A DNA stretch of 64,000 bases from Ipomoea triloba (GCF_003576645.1 NC_044917.1:23897201-23961200), one strand, 5' to 3'; numbered from the stretch's first letter, positions 49,817 to 62,007 are shown. Translations and numbers: made by a program. The notes: generated by a model from the letters alone, not told the origin.

Positions 49817-50292
49817 CCTGTTTCGAGTCAAAGCCTGATTCAAATTCTTTTCGAATCAGAATTCTAAATCAAACTTTAATTCGAGTCAGCCCAGTTTCAA
49901 AGTCAGCTTAGGTTGTTAAGGCTGATCTAAATCATTGTTACGATTCGGCGAGTACAAGATCAGAGCAGAGCTGGAACGGAGGTCAGGTCGCATGAGAAGG
50001 GGCATTTCAATTCTTACCCCGCAGAATCTTATGATTCTGATAGTGAAATGATATGATAGTTATCTGTGCTTTCTTGCATGTGTTTACTTAATCTATTATG
50101 GATAGACATTCTAGCATGATGCGCTAGTTATTAATACGCTTGTCGAGACCCTCGCTTAGAGGGTATGATGAAGGCGAATATTAGGAAGAACTATATAAAA
50201 CTTGAGTAGGTGCTATACTAGCTGCTTAGCTAACTAATCCCGAGAAGACTTTCAAACCTTGAATACTAACTTGGGATCATCGTTCAGCGAAG

Positions 50293-51486
50293 ATGCCACC
50301 AAGACGTAATGCACCTGCGGAGAACGAGAATAATCTCTCGGCAATAGATCGAATGGTTCAAGCCATGGAGAGGATGGCTGAGTTGATGCTGGCTTAGCAA
50401 GCTCAAACCCAACATCAAGGGCAACTAAGAGTAGACTATGCCAAGGCGATAGCCAGCCGACAACCACCATACTACGCGGGCGAAAAGGATCCGGTGATTC
50501 TGGAGGAGTGGATCCGAACCTTCGATAAGTTACTCAACGCAGTGAACTGCCCTGCGAACCAGCGAGTGCCCTCGGCAGTGTATTATCTGACAAAAGCTGC
50601 CGACAATTGGTGGGCGACAGTTGGACCAACTCTCCTGCAAGACCCAGCTTTCGGTTGGGAGGAATTTAGGGTGGAGTTAAGGGAGCAGTTCTATACTGAG
50701 CGCATTAAGGGAATTAAGTGTGAGGAATTCCTACGGCTGAAACAGAAAGGAGCAACCATCCAAGAATACTACGACCAGTATGTCGAGCTGATGCGGTTTG
50801 CCCAGGAAATCGTGCCGGATGAGGCGAGTAAAGCAAGGAGGTTTGTTCGAGGATTGGACTGGAGTGTAAGAGGGATGATCGCGCCTTTCATGTGCGCAAC
50901 ATTGAAGGAGGCCTATGACAGAGCGTCGGATCATTATCAGGTTTACCTGGACCAACAGGAAGCCTATGGCCGAAACAAGAGGAAGGCCGACGACAACTCT
51001 CGGAAGTTTCAGGCGGGAAACAAGAAGGCCAATCAGGGCGGCTTTAAGTTTCAGGCGGGAAACAAGAAGGCCAATCAGGGCGGCATTAACACTCAGGCGG
51101 GAAACAAGAAGGCCAATCAGGGCGGCATTAACACAGTGCAAGGGAGAGGAGGATTCGATAAAGGAAAGCTTAACACAGTGCAAGGGAGAGGAGGATTCGA
51201 TAAAGGAAAGCGTTTTGCTTGCCCGAGGTGTGGGAGGAATCACCCCGGGGAAAACTGTCAGGGAGTTAGGATTAAGTGTTATCGGTGCGGTATCGTCGGG
51301 CACAAGGCTGCTCAGTGCCAAAGTCAAGGAGGCAGTCCCCAAAAGCCCCTGCAGAATGAGAATCAAGGACGGAGATTCAACGGGAATAACGGTTGGAACC
51401 CCGTAGGAGCCAGAGGTCAAACGACGAACTTTCAATCTGGGAATCCAGTAAATGCCACGCCCGGGTCTAACCACAAGGGAAAGTAG
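50293..51486 (+). pseudogene. gypsy gag, with two in-frame UAG codons
   Basis: The frame starts at ATG 50293 (MPPRRNAPAENENN) and is interrupted by TAG at 50395-50397, then stays open to TAG 51484-51486, after which pol continues in the same frame. Features: capsid-like region (EEWIRTFDKLLNAV, WWATVGPTLL, FLRLKQKGATIQEYYDQYVE), basic spacer with five 14-residue repeats (51004-51213), two CCHC zinc knuckles (CPRCGRNHPGENC and CYRCGIVGHKAAQC) that bind element RNA. Gag forms the particle in which reverse transcription happens. The first UAG should stop synthesis unless read through. The second could be a gag/pol readthrough stop or a mutation. Confidence 0.88.
51004..51213 (+). repeat. 42-bp repeats in the gag spacer
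   Basis: Five consecutive 14-residue units: three with AGNKKANQGG and two with QGRGGFDKGK. The last two units match a step back of exactly 42 bases. The frame is kept. Confidence 0.88.
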
Positions 51487-54400
51487 GTGGTGGGAGAGAG
51501 CAGCGGAGAAAAACAGGGTAGGATCTACGTCGTCAATAGCGCTCAGGCTCAGGCTAGCGACGCCGTAACTGGTACATTCCCCATAAACTCAGTACTCGGA
51601 TTAGTCCTATTTGATACTGGGGCTACCAATTCATTTATATCCTCTGCATTCGCTGATAAACTAAAGTTAAGGCCTACGGCCAAGTTAAACCTCAACGTCG
51701 CAACAGCTTCAGGAGTAATAATATCCTGTAAGGATGGTTACGATGACGTTGCAATAGAAATAGCAGGATTTAACTGTCCCGGAAGTCTCATTCGTTTCGA
51801 ACTCGAAGGCCTCGATGTCGTACTCGGAATGGATTGGCTGGATAAGTACAAGGCTCAGATCGTATGTAACGAACGAAAGGTTGTACTTCAAGGACCGAAG
51901 GGAAAGAGAATATCCTACCGAGGAGTTGACAAACAACCCGAGCCACGGTTGTTAACAATGCAAGGGTTGAGGAAATGCGTTCGCCAGGGGTGCGAAGCAT
52001 ATCTCTGTTTGATACAAGACGCCGAAGTAAGGGAACTCGAGATAGATAGAATCTCAATAGTGCGCGAATTCCCTGACGACCTCACCGAGATGCCACCAGA
52101 AAGAGAAGTGGAGTTCACCATCGATCTTGTACCAGGCACCTCACCCATCTCAAGAGCGCCTTACCGCATGGCTCCCAAGGAGATGGAGGAATTAAAGGCA
52201 CAATTGGAAGAGTTGTTGGAGAAAGGATTTATTAGACCAAGCGTATCACCTTGGGGTGCACCGGTGTTGTTCGTGAAAAAGAAAGATGGAAGCTTGCGAC
52301 TGTGCATCGACTACAGGGAACTCAACCGAGTCACAGTAAAGAACAAGTACCCTTTGCCCAGGATCGATGATTTATTCGATCAGTTGAAAGGAGCGGGTGT
52401 GTTCTCAAAGATCGACCTACGGTCAGGGTACCATCAAGTGCGGGTAGTGAAAGAAGACGTACCTAAAACAGCATTTCGAACAAGGTACGGGCACTACGAG
52501 TTCACAGTCATGCCATTCGGAGTGACCAACGCTCCAGGAACTTTTATGGACTTGATGAACCGGATCTTCCTTCCGTACTTAGATAAATTCGTCGTCGCCT
52601 TCATAGATGACATCTTAGTCTACTCTAAGACCACGAAGGAACACGAGGAACACCTCAGAACAGTGTTGCGAACACTGAGAGAAAGGAAACTTTTCGCAAA
52701 ACTCTCGAAGTGTGAATTTTGGAAAAGAGAAGTCGCATTTCTCGGTCACGTTATCACCGAGGAAGGAATAAGGGTGGATCCAACCAAGATACGAGCGGTA
52801 GTCGAATGGGAAGCGCCCAAGTCAGTTACCGAAATCCGCAGCTTCTTAGGTTTGGCAGGTTACTATCGGCGATTCGTTCAAGACTTCTCAAGGATAGCAA
52901 GACCACTGACGAGTTTACTCAAGAAAACAACTAAGTATAGTTGGAGTAAGGAATGCGAGCAGGCATTCCAAGAGCTCAAGAAGAGATTGACCACCGCTCC
53001 GGTATTGACTCTACCTGTCGGAACAGAAGGCTATGAGCTGTACACCGACGCGTCTCACAAGGGACTAGGATGCGTCCTCATGCAAAATGGAAGGGTAATA
53101 GCATATGCTTCTCGGCAATTGAAAACTCACGAGGCTAACTACCCGACGCACGACTTGGAACTAGCAGCAGTGGTATTCGCTCTCAAAAGTTGGCGGCACT
53201 ATCTCTATGGAATTTCCTGCAAAGTCTATACAGATCACAAGAGTTTAAAGTACATCTTCACTCAGAGAGATCTCAATTTAAGACAAAGGAGATGGTTGGA
53301 ATTGATCAAGGATTATGACTTGGAAATTCAATATCACGAGGGCAAGGCAAATAAAGTGGCTGACGCCTTAAGCCGAAAGACGAGCCATGCTCTTTGGATA
53401 TTACTCGAGCAGCTATGTGAGGAGTTTCAAGGACTCAATCTGGAGGTAAAAATGAGCGATCAAAAGGAGCAGGAGGAAAGGTTATATTACATGTCGGCTA
53501 CTCCAACCCTATTTGAAGAGATCGAACGAGCACAAGAAGAGGATAGTTGGGTGGAAAACATCAAGGAAAAGATGGTCGACGGAAAACATGGGCCATTCGA
53601 ATTGCACCCAGATGGAAGTGTGAGATTCCAAAGTAGATGGGTGATACCAAAAGGGTGTAAGAAGATAATGGAGCAAATAATGAAAGAAGGCCACTACACG
53701 CCTTACTCAGTTCATCCTGGTGGAGATAAGTTGTATAAGGACTTGAAACAAAACTTCTGGTGGTCGGGCATGAAAAACGATGTAGCTGAATTCGTGGCGA
53801 AGTGCTGGAACTGCCAAAGGGTCAAGGCAGAGAGGAGTAGACCCAAAGGATTATTACAACCATTGGAAATCCCGCAGTGGAAGTGGGATTCAATCTCTAT
53901 GGATTTCGTGGGAGGATTGCCTAGAACCAAGGCAGGGAACGACCAAGTCTGGGTCGTTGTCGATCGATTGACCAAGACCGCAAGATTCATTCCGATGAAC
54001 AAAACGTGGTCAATGGAGAAATTAGCAAGAGCATACGTGAAGCATGTGGTTAAGCACCACGGGGTGGCGCGAGATATCATTTCGGATAGAGACTCACGGT
54101 TTCTATCACGTTTTTGGGGAACGTTACAGGCGGCAATGGGCACTCAACTCAAATTGAGTACGGCGTTACAGGCGGCAATGGGCACTCAACTCAAATTGAG
54201 TACGGCTTTTCACCCGGCAATGGGCACTCAACTCAAATTGAGTACGGCTTTTCACCCCGCCACTGATGGTCAAACGGAGCGAACAATTCAAACACTGGAA
54301 GACATGCTCAGAGGTTGCGTACTCGACTTCCAGGGTTCATGGGATGAACACAGAGGTTGCGTACTCGACTTCCAGGGTTCATGGGATGAACAGTTGGATT

Positions 54401-54920
54401 TAATAGAATTCTCCTATAACAATAGCTACCACGCCAGTATTAAGATGTCACCCTATGAGGCATTGTATGGGCGAAAGTGTCGAAGTCCTCTATGCTGGAA
54501 TGATAAGAGTGACATCGTCACGCTTGGACCGCAATATCTCCATGAGACCATTGAAGCCATCAAATTAATTCAAGGAAGGATGAAAATCGCGCAGGATCGA
54601 CAGAAGTCATACGCCGACTTGAAACAACAATTCACGGAATATCAGGCTGGAGAGAAGGTGTTACTGAAAGTTTCACCTACTAAGGGAGTAAAAAGATTTG
54701 GGAGGAAAGGAAAATTAAGTCCTCGATACATAGGACCTTACGAGATTCTAGAGAGGGTCGGAAATCTAGCTTATCGACTGGCCCTACCGATTGAGCTTGA
54801 CAAAGTACATAACGTGTTCCATATTTCTCAACTCAAGCGGTATGTACCTGACGAATCCCATGTGTTAGAACCGGAGGAGCTCGAGATGGATGATTCATTG
54901 ACCTATGAGGAGAGACCAAT
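51487..54920 (+). CDS. gypsy pol polyprotein, 3' end lost at an assembly joint
   Basis: One open frame, no stop after the gag UAG. Domains in order: aspartic protease ([10 protein letters not shown], residue 43 on), RT ([17 protein letters not shown]; catalytic FIDDILVYS near 372-380), RNase H ([14 protein letters not shown] near 518; [11 protein letters not shown]), integrase with the HHCC finger ([19 protein letters not shown]) and DDE core ([33 protein letters not shown]), then a C-terminal part with [17 protein letters not shown]. Two sets of exact 42-bp tandem repeats lie in integrase: 54125-54255 adds about 28 residues between the second Asp and the Glu of the core, and 54307-54390 repeats [13 protein letters not shown]. 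These would disturb the enzyme if real. At about 54921 the frame runs into inverted LTR sequence, so the last 12 residues before the TGA at 54954 are not element protein. Confidence 0.93.
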
Positions 54921-56567
54921 CGGGCTACAAGAGCCCACACTAGACTGCATCTGATAAAGTACACAATGAAGTGTAGTTAGCGCGACGGCTAAGTAAGGAT
55001 ATCCATGATCACTCGAAAATAAACAAAGGTTTCAAAAATAGGTTTCAGTAATAGCAAGGCAAGATAACATTACCCATCAATCGCAATCGACCTGCAAACA
55101 TTCTAACAACAAGCAGTTTCACTTATCCTCGGTAATTCAAACATATAACACGTTCATTAATTCACCCGTGGGGTACACAACTCCCACCTCTAATGTTAGG
55201 ACATCTTACGGTTAGCTCTCACACCTTGCCCGTGAAGTACACAGCTCCCAACTTAATCACCCGTGGGGAACACATCACCCACCTTTAATTCGTACCTGGG
55301 GAACACATCACCCCTAATAACCGTGGGAACACATCACCCACCTTTGACTCGTACATGGGGAAACACACCATCCTTAATTATCCACGTGGCACCCATCTTT
55401 GATTCGTACACGGGGAACACATCACCGTCTTTATTAGTGGGCACATACCCTTGATTCCTTAAGTCACCGTCGGGCTACAAGAGCCCACACTAGACTGCAT
55501 CTGATAAAGTACACAATGAAGTGTAGTTAGCGCGACGGCTAAGTAAGGATATCCATGATCACTCGAAAATAAACAAAGGTTTCAAAAATAGGTTTCAGTA
55601 ATAGCAAGGCAAGATAACATTACCCATCAATCGCAATCGACCTGCAAACATTCTAACAACAAGCAGTTTCACTTATCCTCGGTAATTCAAACATATAACA
55701 CGTTCATTAATTCACCCGTGGGGTACACAACTCCCACCTCTAATGTTAGGACATCTTACGGTTAGCTCTCACACCTTGCCCGTGAAGTACACAGCTCCCA
55801 ACTTAAACCCGTGGGGAACACATCACCCACCTTTAATTCGTACCTGGGGAACACATCACCATCTAATACCGTGGGAACACATCACCCACCTTTGACTCGT
55901 ACATGGGAACAATCACACATCCTTAATTATCCACGTGGCACCCATCTTTGATTCGTACACGGGGAACACATCACCCGTCTTTATTAACTGGGCACATCCT
56001 GATCCTTAAGTCACCGTCGGGCTACAAGAGCCCACACTAGACTGCATCTGATAAAGTACACAATGAAGTGTAGTTAGCGCGACGGCTAAGTAAGGATATC
56101 CATGATCACTCGAAAATAAACAAAGGTTTCAAAAATAGGTTTCAGTAATAGCAAGGCAAGATAACATTACCCATCAATCGCAATCGACCTGCAAACATTC
56201 TAACAACAAGCAGTTTCACTTATCCTCGGTAATTCAAACATATAACACGTTCATTAATTCACCCGTGGGGTACACAACTCCCACCTCTAATGTTAGGACA
56301 TCTTACGGTTAGCTCTCACACCTTGCCCGTGAAGTACACAGCTCCCAACTTAATTACCCGTGGGGAACACATCACCCACCTTTAATTCGTACCTGGGGAA
56401 CACATCACCTCTTTAGTAACCGTGGGAACACATCACCCACCTTTGACTCGTACATGGGAACACTCATCCTTAATTATCCCGTGGCACCCATCTTTGATTC
56501 GTACACGGGGAACACATCACCCGTCTTTATTAAAGTGCACATCACCTTGACCTGTTAAGTCACCGTC
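54921..56567 (-). repeat. Three tandem inverted copies of an LTR segment
   Basis: Each copy of about 550 bp (starts 54921, 55471, 56018) begins CGGGCTACAAGAGCCC and is the reverse complement of LTR positions about 48120-48822. The part from the minisatellite is shortened and differs between copies by many single-base gaps, while the rest is identical. All three end AAGTCACCGTC. This is the texture of unpolished or collapsed repeats, and probably not a real structure. Confidence 0.88.
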
Positions 56568-56592
56568 NNNNNNNNNNNNNNNNNNNNNNNNN
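56568..56592. other. Assembly gap, 25 N
   Basis: Run of N. The sequence after it resumes at LTR position 48824 (GGGAACTCCAGTGG), next to the point where the inverted copies begin. Confidence 0.99.
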
Positions 56593-57138
56593 GGGAACTC
56601 CAGTGGTTCCTCAGAGTTTTACTTTCCCCTATATGACTATGATGGCTACGTGCACTTGCTGACGGGTGATGACCCGTATGCCCCAGGCTTCGCTCCAGAC
56701 CCTCCTGCTCCTGTCTACACTCCCGATTCGGTTCTTGCTCCGGACCCGGTCTACGTTCCTACTTTGGACTCGGTCTATGATCCTACCTTGGACCCGATCT
56801 TTGCTCCCGTTTCTCCTCCTCTGCAGTACAGTCCTCCTCCAACTTATCCGACTACTCCCACTCGCATACCGGTTCGCAGTAGTGAGCCGACTTTTCTAGA
56901 TAGGGTCCAGTCTAGGTTTGGGTTCTATCCCATCGAGGTGTTAGAGGGGAGTGACCCCTTAGAGTTTGTAGTCTTTTACCCCTATCCGTGGGACCCCAGT
57001 CCTTCGGAGCATTGGGATGAGTGGTCGATGGTGAACTCTCCCTGCTACTTTTTGGACCATATCACCTGGTTCGCAGGTGAGTGGCATCTGGTGTGGGGAA
57101 CGTACTCCGGACCCGAGTACCGTCTCTTAGAGGAGTAG
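56593..57138 (+). CDS. LTR ORF, 3' LTR copy, 5' end in the gap
   Basis: Same frame as 48794-49315 and 22 residues longer at the C-terminus (ends GPEYRLLEE) because the TGA of the 5' copy is TGG here. If the ORF matters, this longer form is likely ancestral. No known domain. Confidence 0.35.
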   Translation, partial: GNSSGSSEFYFPLYDYDGYVHLLTGDDPYAPGFAPDPPAPVYTPDSVLAPDPVYVPTLDSVYDPTLDPIFAPVSPPLQYSPPPTYPTTPTRIPVRSSEPTFLDRVQSRFGFYPIEVLEGSDPLEFVVFYPYPWDPSPSEHWDEWSMVNSPCYFLDHITWFAGEWHLVWGTYSGPEYRLLEE

Positions 57139-57444
57139 GTCGGTTGGGGAGGTTCTAGGTGGAACTCTTTTGTGTAAATATATCTTTTGTCGCCATGTTA
57201 AACTTTTGGCTAGTAAGTTTGTACTTAACTCTTGTATATAGTGGTCGCTAGTGCAGCTACCCCCTTTTGCTTATCTATGCATCTATATATGAAGTTATAT
57301 CGGGTGATGGTGATGATGTGAATTGGTATTCCTTTCCCTTAGCCTGTGCACCTAGAGTGAACTCCGCATGGTTTCGGCTGGGTTCAGTCTAGGTGTGGCG
57401 GTAACTACTCCGGATGTACGGTATAGCCGAGCCGGGGTGTTACA
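56593..57444 (+). repeat. 3' LTR, last 852 bp
   Basis: Matches 48824-49801 except for about three substitutions and the absence of the three 42-bp step repeats. Ends GGGGTGTTACA followed by the CAGTG duplication. The 5' part of this LTR and the polypurine tract are missing. Confidence 0.92.
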
Positions 57445-57660
57445 CAGTGTATCTCCCACTTGCTCTCAGGTTTTTAGTATAGATGGCGTAAGAACAGTAA
57501 CCTGAGTAGTGGGGGACCTATTCTTATATAGCCTATTGAACCATCAATATAGGCCTTTGTAACGGTTGTAACAACAACCGTTACAATATCTGATTTTAAT
57601 GTACCATATTATGACCATTGAAGGCCATGAATTGCACCACAACTTAATGGAAATGTTACA
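57445..57660 (-). repeat. Part of the 3' LTR of a second copia element
   Basis: On the - strand the LTR starts TGTAACATTTCCATTAAG at 57660. The gypsy element is inserted into it at CAGTG, so the rest of the LTR should lie left of 46221, perhaps to TGTTAGAAAATA near 45949, but this left edge is a guess since the other LTR is outside the window. Confidence 0.6.
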
Positions 57661-57676
57661 TTCTCCCACTTGGTGC
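57661..57676 (-). promoter_or_regulatory. Polypurine tract of the second copia element
   Basis: GCACCAAGTGGGAGAA on the - strand, directly before the LTR start TGTAACATT. Confidence 0.7.
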
Positions 57677-57972
57677 AATTACAAACTCAAAGAAAACAAA
57701 AAACATGAACTATAGAGATACGTCCTCTTAAAGTGAGTAGCATCTATTATAATCACAATGTAACTTGTTCTCTAAGCATTTCTTGTGGTAACCAAAACTT
57801 AATGAATAAACCTTATGTATAATCCAGGTCCAAATATATATTTTCTCAACAAAATGTGTGCACAATATAATAACGAGAAAATATCTGAATGCTTTAAAAA
57901 TTTCATATAACAATAACTGTATGTATACAAATTTTACAACGTGGGCGCAAGTCCCATTTCTCAACAAAATCC
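57677..57972. other. Copia 3' untranslated region
   Basis: Lies between the polypurine tract and the end of the RNase H frame. No coding signal. Confidence 0.5.
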
Positions 57973-58072
57973 CTAAACTTGAATGGTAGCATGCCTTTTA
58001 GTTAGGGGATAAACAATCATCAACTCAGTGCTTATGTGCTCAATGACCACTTTCTTATCTTTAACACGTTCC
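57973..58072 (-). pseudogene. Copia RNase H C-terminal fragment (3' of the hAT insertion)
   Basis: Reads KVVIEHISTELMIVYPLTKR, the usual copia RNase H end. It continues in frame from the fragment at 62263-62831 when the hAT element and one copy of its 8-bp duplication are set aside. Stops at TAG 57973-57975. Confidence 0.82.
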
Positions 58073-58084
58073 TAGTGCTGTTAA

Positions 58085-58415
58085 CGAACCGAACATAAAC
58101 GAACAGGGGTTGTTCGTGTTCGTTTGTTAAGAATTTTATAGTGTTCATGTTCGGGATCGTTTGTTAAGGATTTTGAAAATGCTGTTCGAGATCGTTTGTT
58201 AATCGTTTGTTAGTGTTCGTTAATGTTCGCGAACACGTTCGTGAACATGTTCGTTAAGATTAACGAACACGTTCGCGAACATATTTGTTCGTGAACACAT
58301 TCGTTAACCTTAACAAACATGTTCGCGAACACGTTCGTTAACCTTAACAAACATGTTCGCGAACACGTTCGTTAACCTTAACAAACACGTTCGCGAACGT
58401 ATTTGTTAACCATTA
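58085..58415. repeat. Subterminal palindromic repeats, transposase 3' side
   Basis: GTTCGCGAAC and GTTCGTGAAC words, often joined by ACACGTTCGTTAACC, recur many times, including a tandem unit of about 42 bp near 58310-58385. hAT transposases bind short subterminal motifs, so these are probable binding sites. Confidence 0.78.
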
Positions 58416-58668
58416 AAATAAACAACATAACTATAAAAATAACAAAAACAAGATAAAAAAAATACAAACAAACTGTTTGTTATCCTTACAAGTTACAAGC
58501 CAAAAACATTAAAATGTAACTGATTTTGCATGGAACATCCAAAAAAGCTTCTTCAACTCCAAGTCATTCTAGTGATATAGTCTTCACATCTTCAGTACAC
58601 TACATTAAATGATACATATGTATATATTGTTATATTAAATATTATTATTGAAGATAGAATGAGATATA

Positions 58669-60874
58669 TTAAATATAAGAATTGAAAATACTTACTTTTA
58701 CTTTCCTTTTCAGATTGTATAAGTTACGCAACCAATCACTTCCACAAAGTAGCATCTGAACAGTATTTGTCCCTAGAGATGCCCGATATGTGTCAATAAC
58801 TCTACCACCAGCACTAAATGTTGACTCTGAAGCAACCGTAGTAATTGGAATTGATAAGATTTCACATGCCATCTTTGATAACACTCTAAACTTTAGATTG
58901 TTTGACTTCCACCAATCCAATGCATTAAATTTGGTAGAATCTCCTTCACAAATAAACACACCATCCTGTAAATAAGTATCTAGTTCATACTTCACATTTT
59001 GGACAGTTTCAACATTCCTCACAAACTTCTCAAACTTTGATCTCCCTGTTTCAACAACTAGCCCCTTCCCTTTCCATGTAGTAGTAGCAACACAATTTTC
59101 AGAAGTATCCATTGCCTGAAAATCATTTTCCTTTGAAGTTGCTGCATATTTATCCAAATATATCTTGTATAACTCATACAAAGAATCATGAACAATAGCA
59201 ATTTGTCTAGTAGCTTCATACTCAGAATAAATGACTGGAAAAGAAAATTCAATAAATGTCACTTTATTCCTAGGATCTAAAACAGCAGCAATAGAAAGCA
59301 ATAGATTGCTACTACCCCAATATTTGTCAACCTTCTGCTGCATTCTTTGGGCCATGTTTTTCATCCAAGGTTCTACACTTACAGACTTTTGACATAAGAT
59401 TTCTTTGATGTTATATAGTTTAGGAAGGAACAAATTTGATGTTGGATATTCAGAACCTATATTTAAAAAAAATAGTTAAATTATATAACACTTATATATG
59501 ATAGTAATAATATAAATAAATTTAATTGTATAGCAATGTACCTGAGATAATTTGTGTAACTTCATTGAAATGCACCAATAAAGAGCATATCTCCTCAACT
59601 CTTTGCCAATCATCATCAGAAGGCAAGCAATTATAATTCGGATCTCGAAGTTGATATCGGGGGAATACTTGCTTAAAATCCAAAGCACAGGACAACATAA
59701 CAAATGTTGCATTCCACCTAGTGCAGCAATCTAAAATCAACTTCTTGCTAGGCACTTGAAGCTGTTTGCAAATCTCATTAAAACTATGCAATCGTTGAGG
59801 TGAGGCACTAATGTACTTGACACTATCTCTCACATTTTCAATGATAGACTTAATCTCAGAAAGACCATCTTGCACAAGAATGTTCAATATGTGTGCACAA
59901 CAACGAATATGAAATAACTTACCATCAAGTGGCAAATTTGTATGGAAAGAAAGAGAGTCATGTAACAACCTCACAGCTGAATCATTATATGAGGCATTAT
60001 CCACCGTGATTGTCCACACTTTCTCTTCAATACTCCATTCTTGCAAGCATTTGTATATTGCATCACAAACACATGTACCAGTATGTGGAGGAAGAACTTC
60101 AACAAAGTTCAAAACTCTTTTCTGCAACTTACTATCCAAGTCTACAAAATGAGCAGTTATCACCATGTATTGGATGTTCTGGTTTGATGTCCATATGTCA
60201 GTTGTGATGCTAATTTTGTCAACTAATTTCAACAATCCTTGTACTCGTTTCTTCTCTATCTCATAAGTTGACCAACAATCTTTTGTGGTTGTTGTTCGAC
60301 TAATTCGCTCATAATATGGACTTGCAGTTTGCATGACTATGTTGAAGAGGTCATACTCAACAAAGGAAAATGGCAATTCATGAACCATGATCATGTGAGA
60401 TATAACTTCCCTTATCCTCGCTTGATCATACTTCCAACTTTGAACACCATTAACACTTTCTGATTTTTGTGTTGATGGAAGTACACAAATGTTCCTTTGC
60501 CCAGATAGATTTATCTTGCGTTTTATGCAACAATCTAAATGTCTTTTGTATTGTGTGGTTGTCCCATCCTTTTGCTTTTTCAATTTGTAGTTGCAGTGAT
60601 TGCATTGCACTCTTTCCTCACCATTCTCAAGTTTGACCAATGTCATTTCCTGCCAAATAATTGAAGATTTTTTCCTTTGCTTTTTTTTTTTATATGGTTC
60701 ACAGTCCCCTTCCACTTCTTCAACTTCCTTAGTAACATCCTTTCCAGCATCACATTCTAACCCAATTAGGTCTACATTTGCTTCATTTCCTTCTGCCATA
60801 TCTATTGGTAAGTCTGAAGAACCAACACTTGGACTTGAATATTGATCAACTGTGTTGTAACTTGCATAAGACAT
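58669..60874 (-). CDS. hAT transposase with BED zinc finger, two exons
   Basis: Exon 1 60874-59542, intron 59541-59457 (85 bp, GT...AG, phase 1), exon 2 59456-58669, together 706 residues, no stop or frameshift. BED-type finger near residues 74-116 (IIWQEM, CNHC, H and C in KRHLDCC). DDE transposase fold: first Asp in ITTDIWTS (226), second in TVDNASYND (292), CCAH and RWNATF in the helical insertion, and the C-terminal dimerisation domain (VASESTFSAGGRVIDTYRASL near residues 640-660). It resembles the RICESLEEPER/Ac group. The ATG at 60874 follows an AG that may be the acceptor of a leader intron (TTATGTATAATAG). The product would cut the element at its ends. All expected blocks are there, so it may be active. 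Confidence 0.93.
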
Positions 60875-60877
60875 TGC

Positions 60878-61980
60878 TATTATACATAATACAAACAAGT
60901 AATTAAAAATATATACAATATTCACACTATAATTAAAAAAATAAATAAGATTATATAAAATTAATAAGATTATTGAATACTACCACATTGACACAGTACA
61001 ATATGTTACATTGTTCTTCTTCATCTTGTCCAAATGTCCAACAAGCTTAACAAGAAAATTCAAAGAACAAATAAACACACAAATACAATGTCAAAGTGGC
61101 ATACTAGCATCAACCATAATTACTAATTAATATAAAATAAAGCTAAACTCAAATAGTAAAAATAAAACAAAAATAAAGAATACCATAAGAAATTATTGTT
61201 GGTGACTTTCTGGGTTGTTGCTTGCTGCCTGAGATTCTGTTATTAATGATAATACATATAAATTAATAAATTAAGGAAGTAATGAAGAGCAAATTAATGA
61301 AGTGTAAATGTGTGATATGTTATATCATATATGCGAATGTATCTCAGTAAAGGACAAACATAGATACATGTTGCATTAAATAAATTAATGAAGAGTTTCA
61401 TGGCTTTTTTTTTCAAAACATCAGAAAAAGACAAACATAGATACATCATACATGCTGCATTCAGCATTTCCAAAACATCAGATGATGTTTTTGATCATTT
61501 CTTTTAAGAAATAGACTTAGTGGCACACCCACTAACATAACTTTTAGCTTTTAGATAATCAGATCTAAGCAAATAAACAAAACATGGTGTCACTAGGATA
61601 GTTAGATGCAAGAATAGAAAGCAAAAGTTAGCATGGTTTTTTTTTTCCTTAACAGTTCAGAGAGACAGAGAATATAAATAGAGATACGTACAGCTGTACA
61701 GAGGCCGGAGGTGGCTACGACGTCAACAGACGGTGGCGACGGGACAGCGAAATAGAGATGGAGGTGATGGTGGCGACGTAGCGACGCGATGGCGAAACAG
61801 TAGTGACTAGTGATGGAGAAAACCGGCGGTGGCTGCCGACGTGAGAGTGGCTGCACTAGCTAGCGACTGGCGAAGTAGCGGACTGGCGGCTGAACAAGTG
61901 AAGAGGAATTGATTTCTGAGGAGTGAAGAGGAAAACGTGGAACCCTAATGAAAGTGGCTTGCACAGTAGTTCCACTAGAC
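60878..61980 (-). other. hAT leader and promoter region
   Basis: AT-rich, then a GC-richer part (about 61690-61870, GGTGGCGACG words) as expected for a leader exon in front of the possible leader intron. A - strand frame at 61602-61856 is not similar to any protein I know. Confidence 0.4.
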
Positions 61981-62007
61981 TTTGTATATATATATATATA
62001 TATATGT

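Larger units (their letters stand above)
46222..57444 (+). mobile_element. Ty3/gypsy retrotransposon (chromovirus type, Tekay/Del-like), young
   Basis: Perfect 5-bp duplication CAGTG at 46217-46221 and 57445-57449. The 5' LTR 46222-49801 starts TGTGTGACCCC-like (TGTGACCCC after the duplicated G) and ends GGGGTGTTACA. A primer site for initiator Met tRNA follows, then gag and pol with protease, RT, RNase H, integrase in gypsy order. The 3' LTR is visible only for its last 852 bp because of misassembly and a gap (54921-56592). The visible LTR parts differ by about three bases apart from three 42-bp insertions, so the insertion is recent. The chromodomain region, if present, is lost at the joint at 54920. 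Confidence 0.93.

Noticed and set aside
50731..51474. 247-codon antisense frame over gag
   Set aside because: Shadow of the gag frame; repeats in it reflect the gag 42-bp units.
61602..61856. 84-codon - strand frame upstream of the hAT transposase
   Set aside because: Low complexity (many His/Ser/Arg), starts without similarity and lies in the probable leader.
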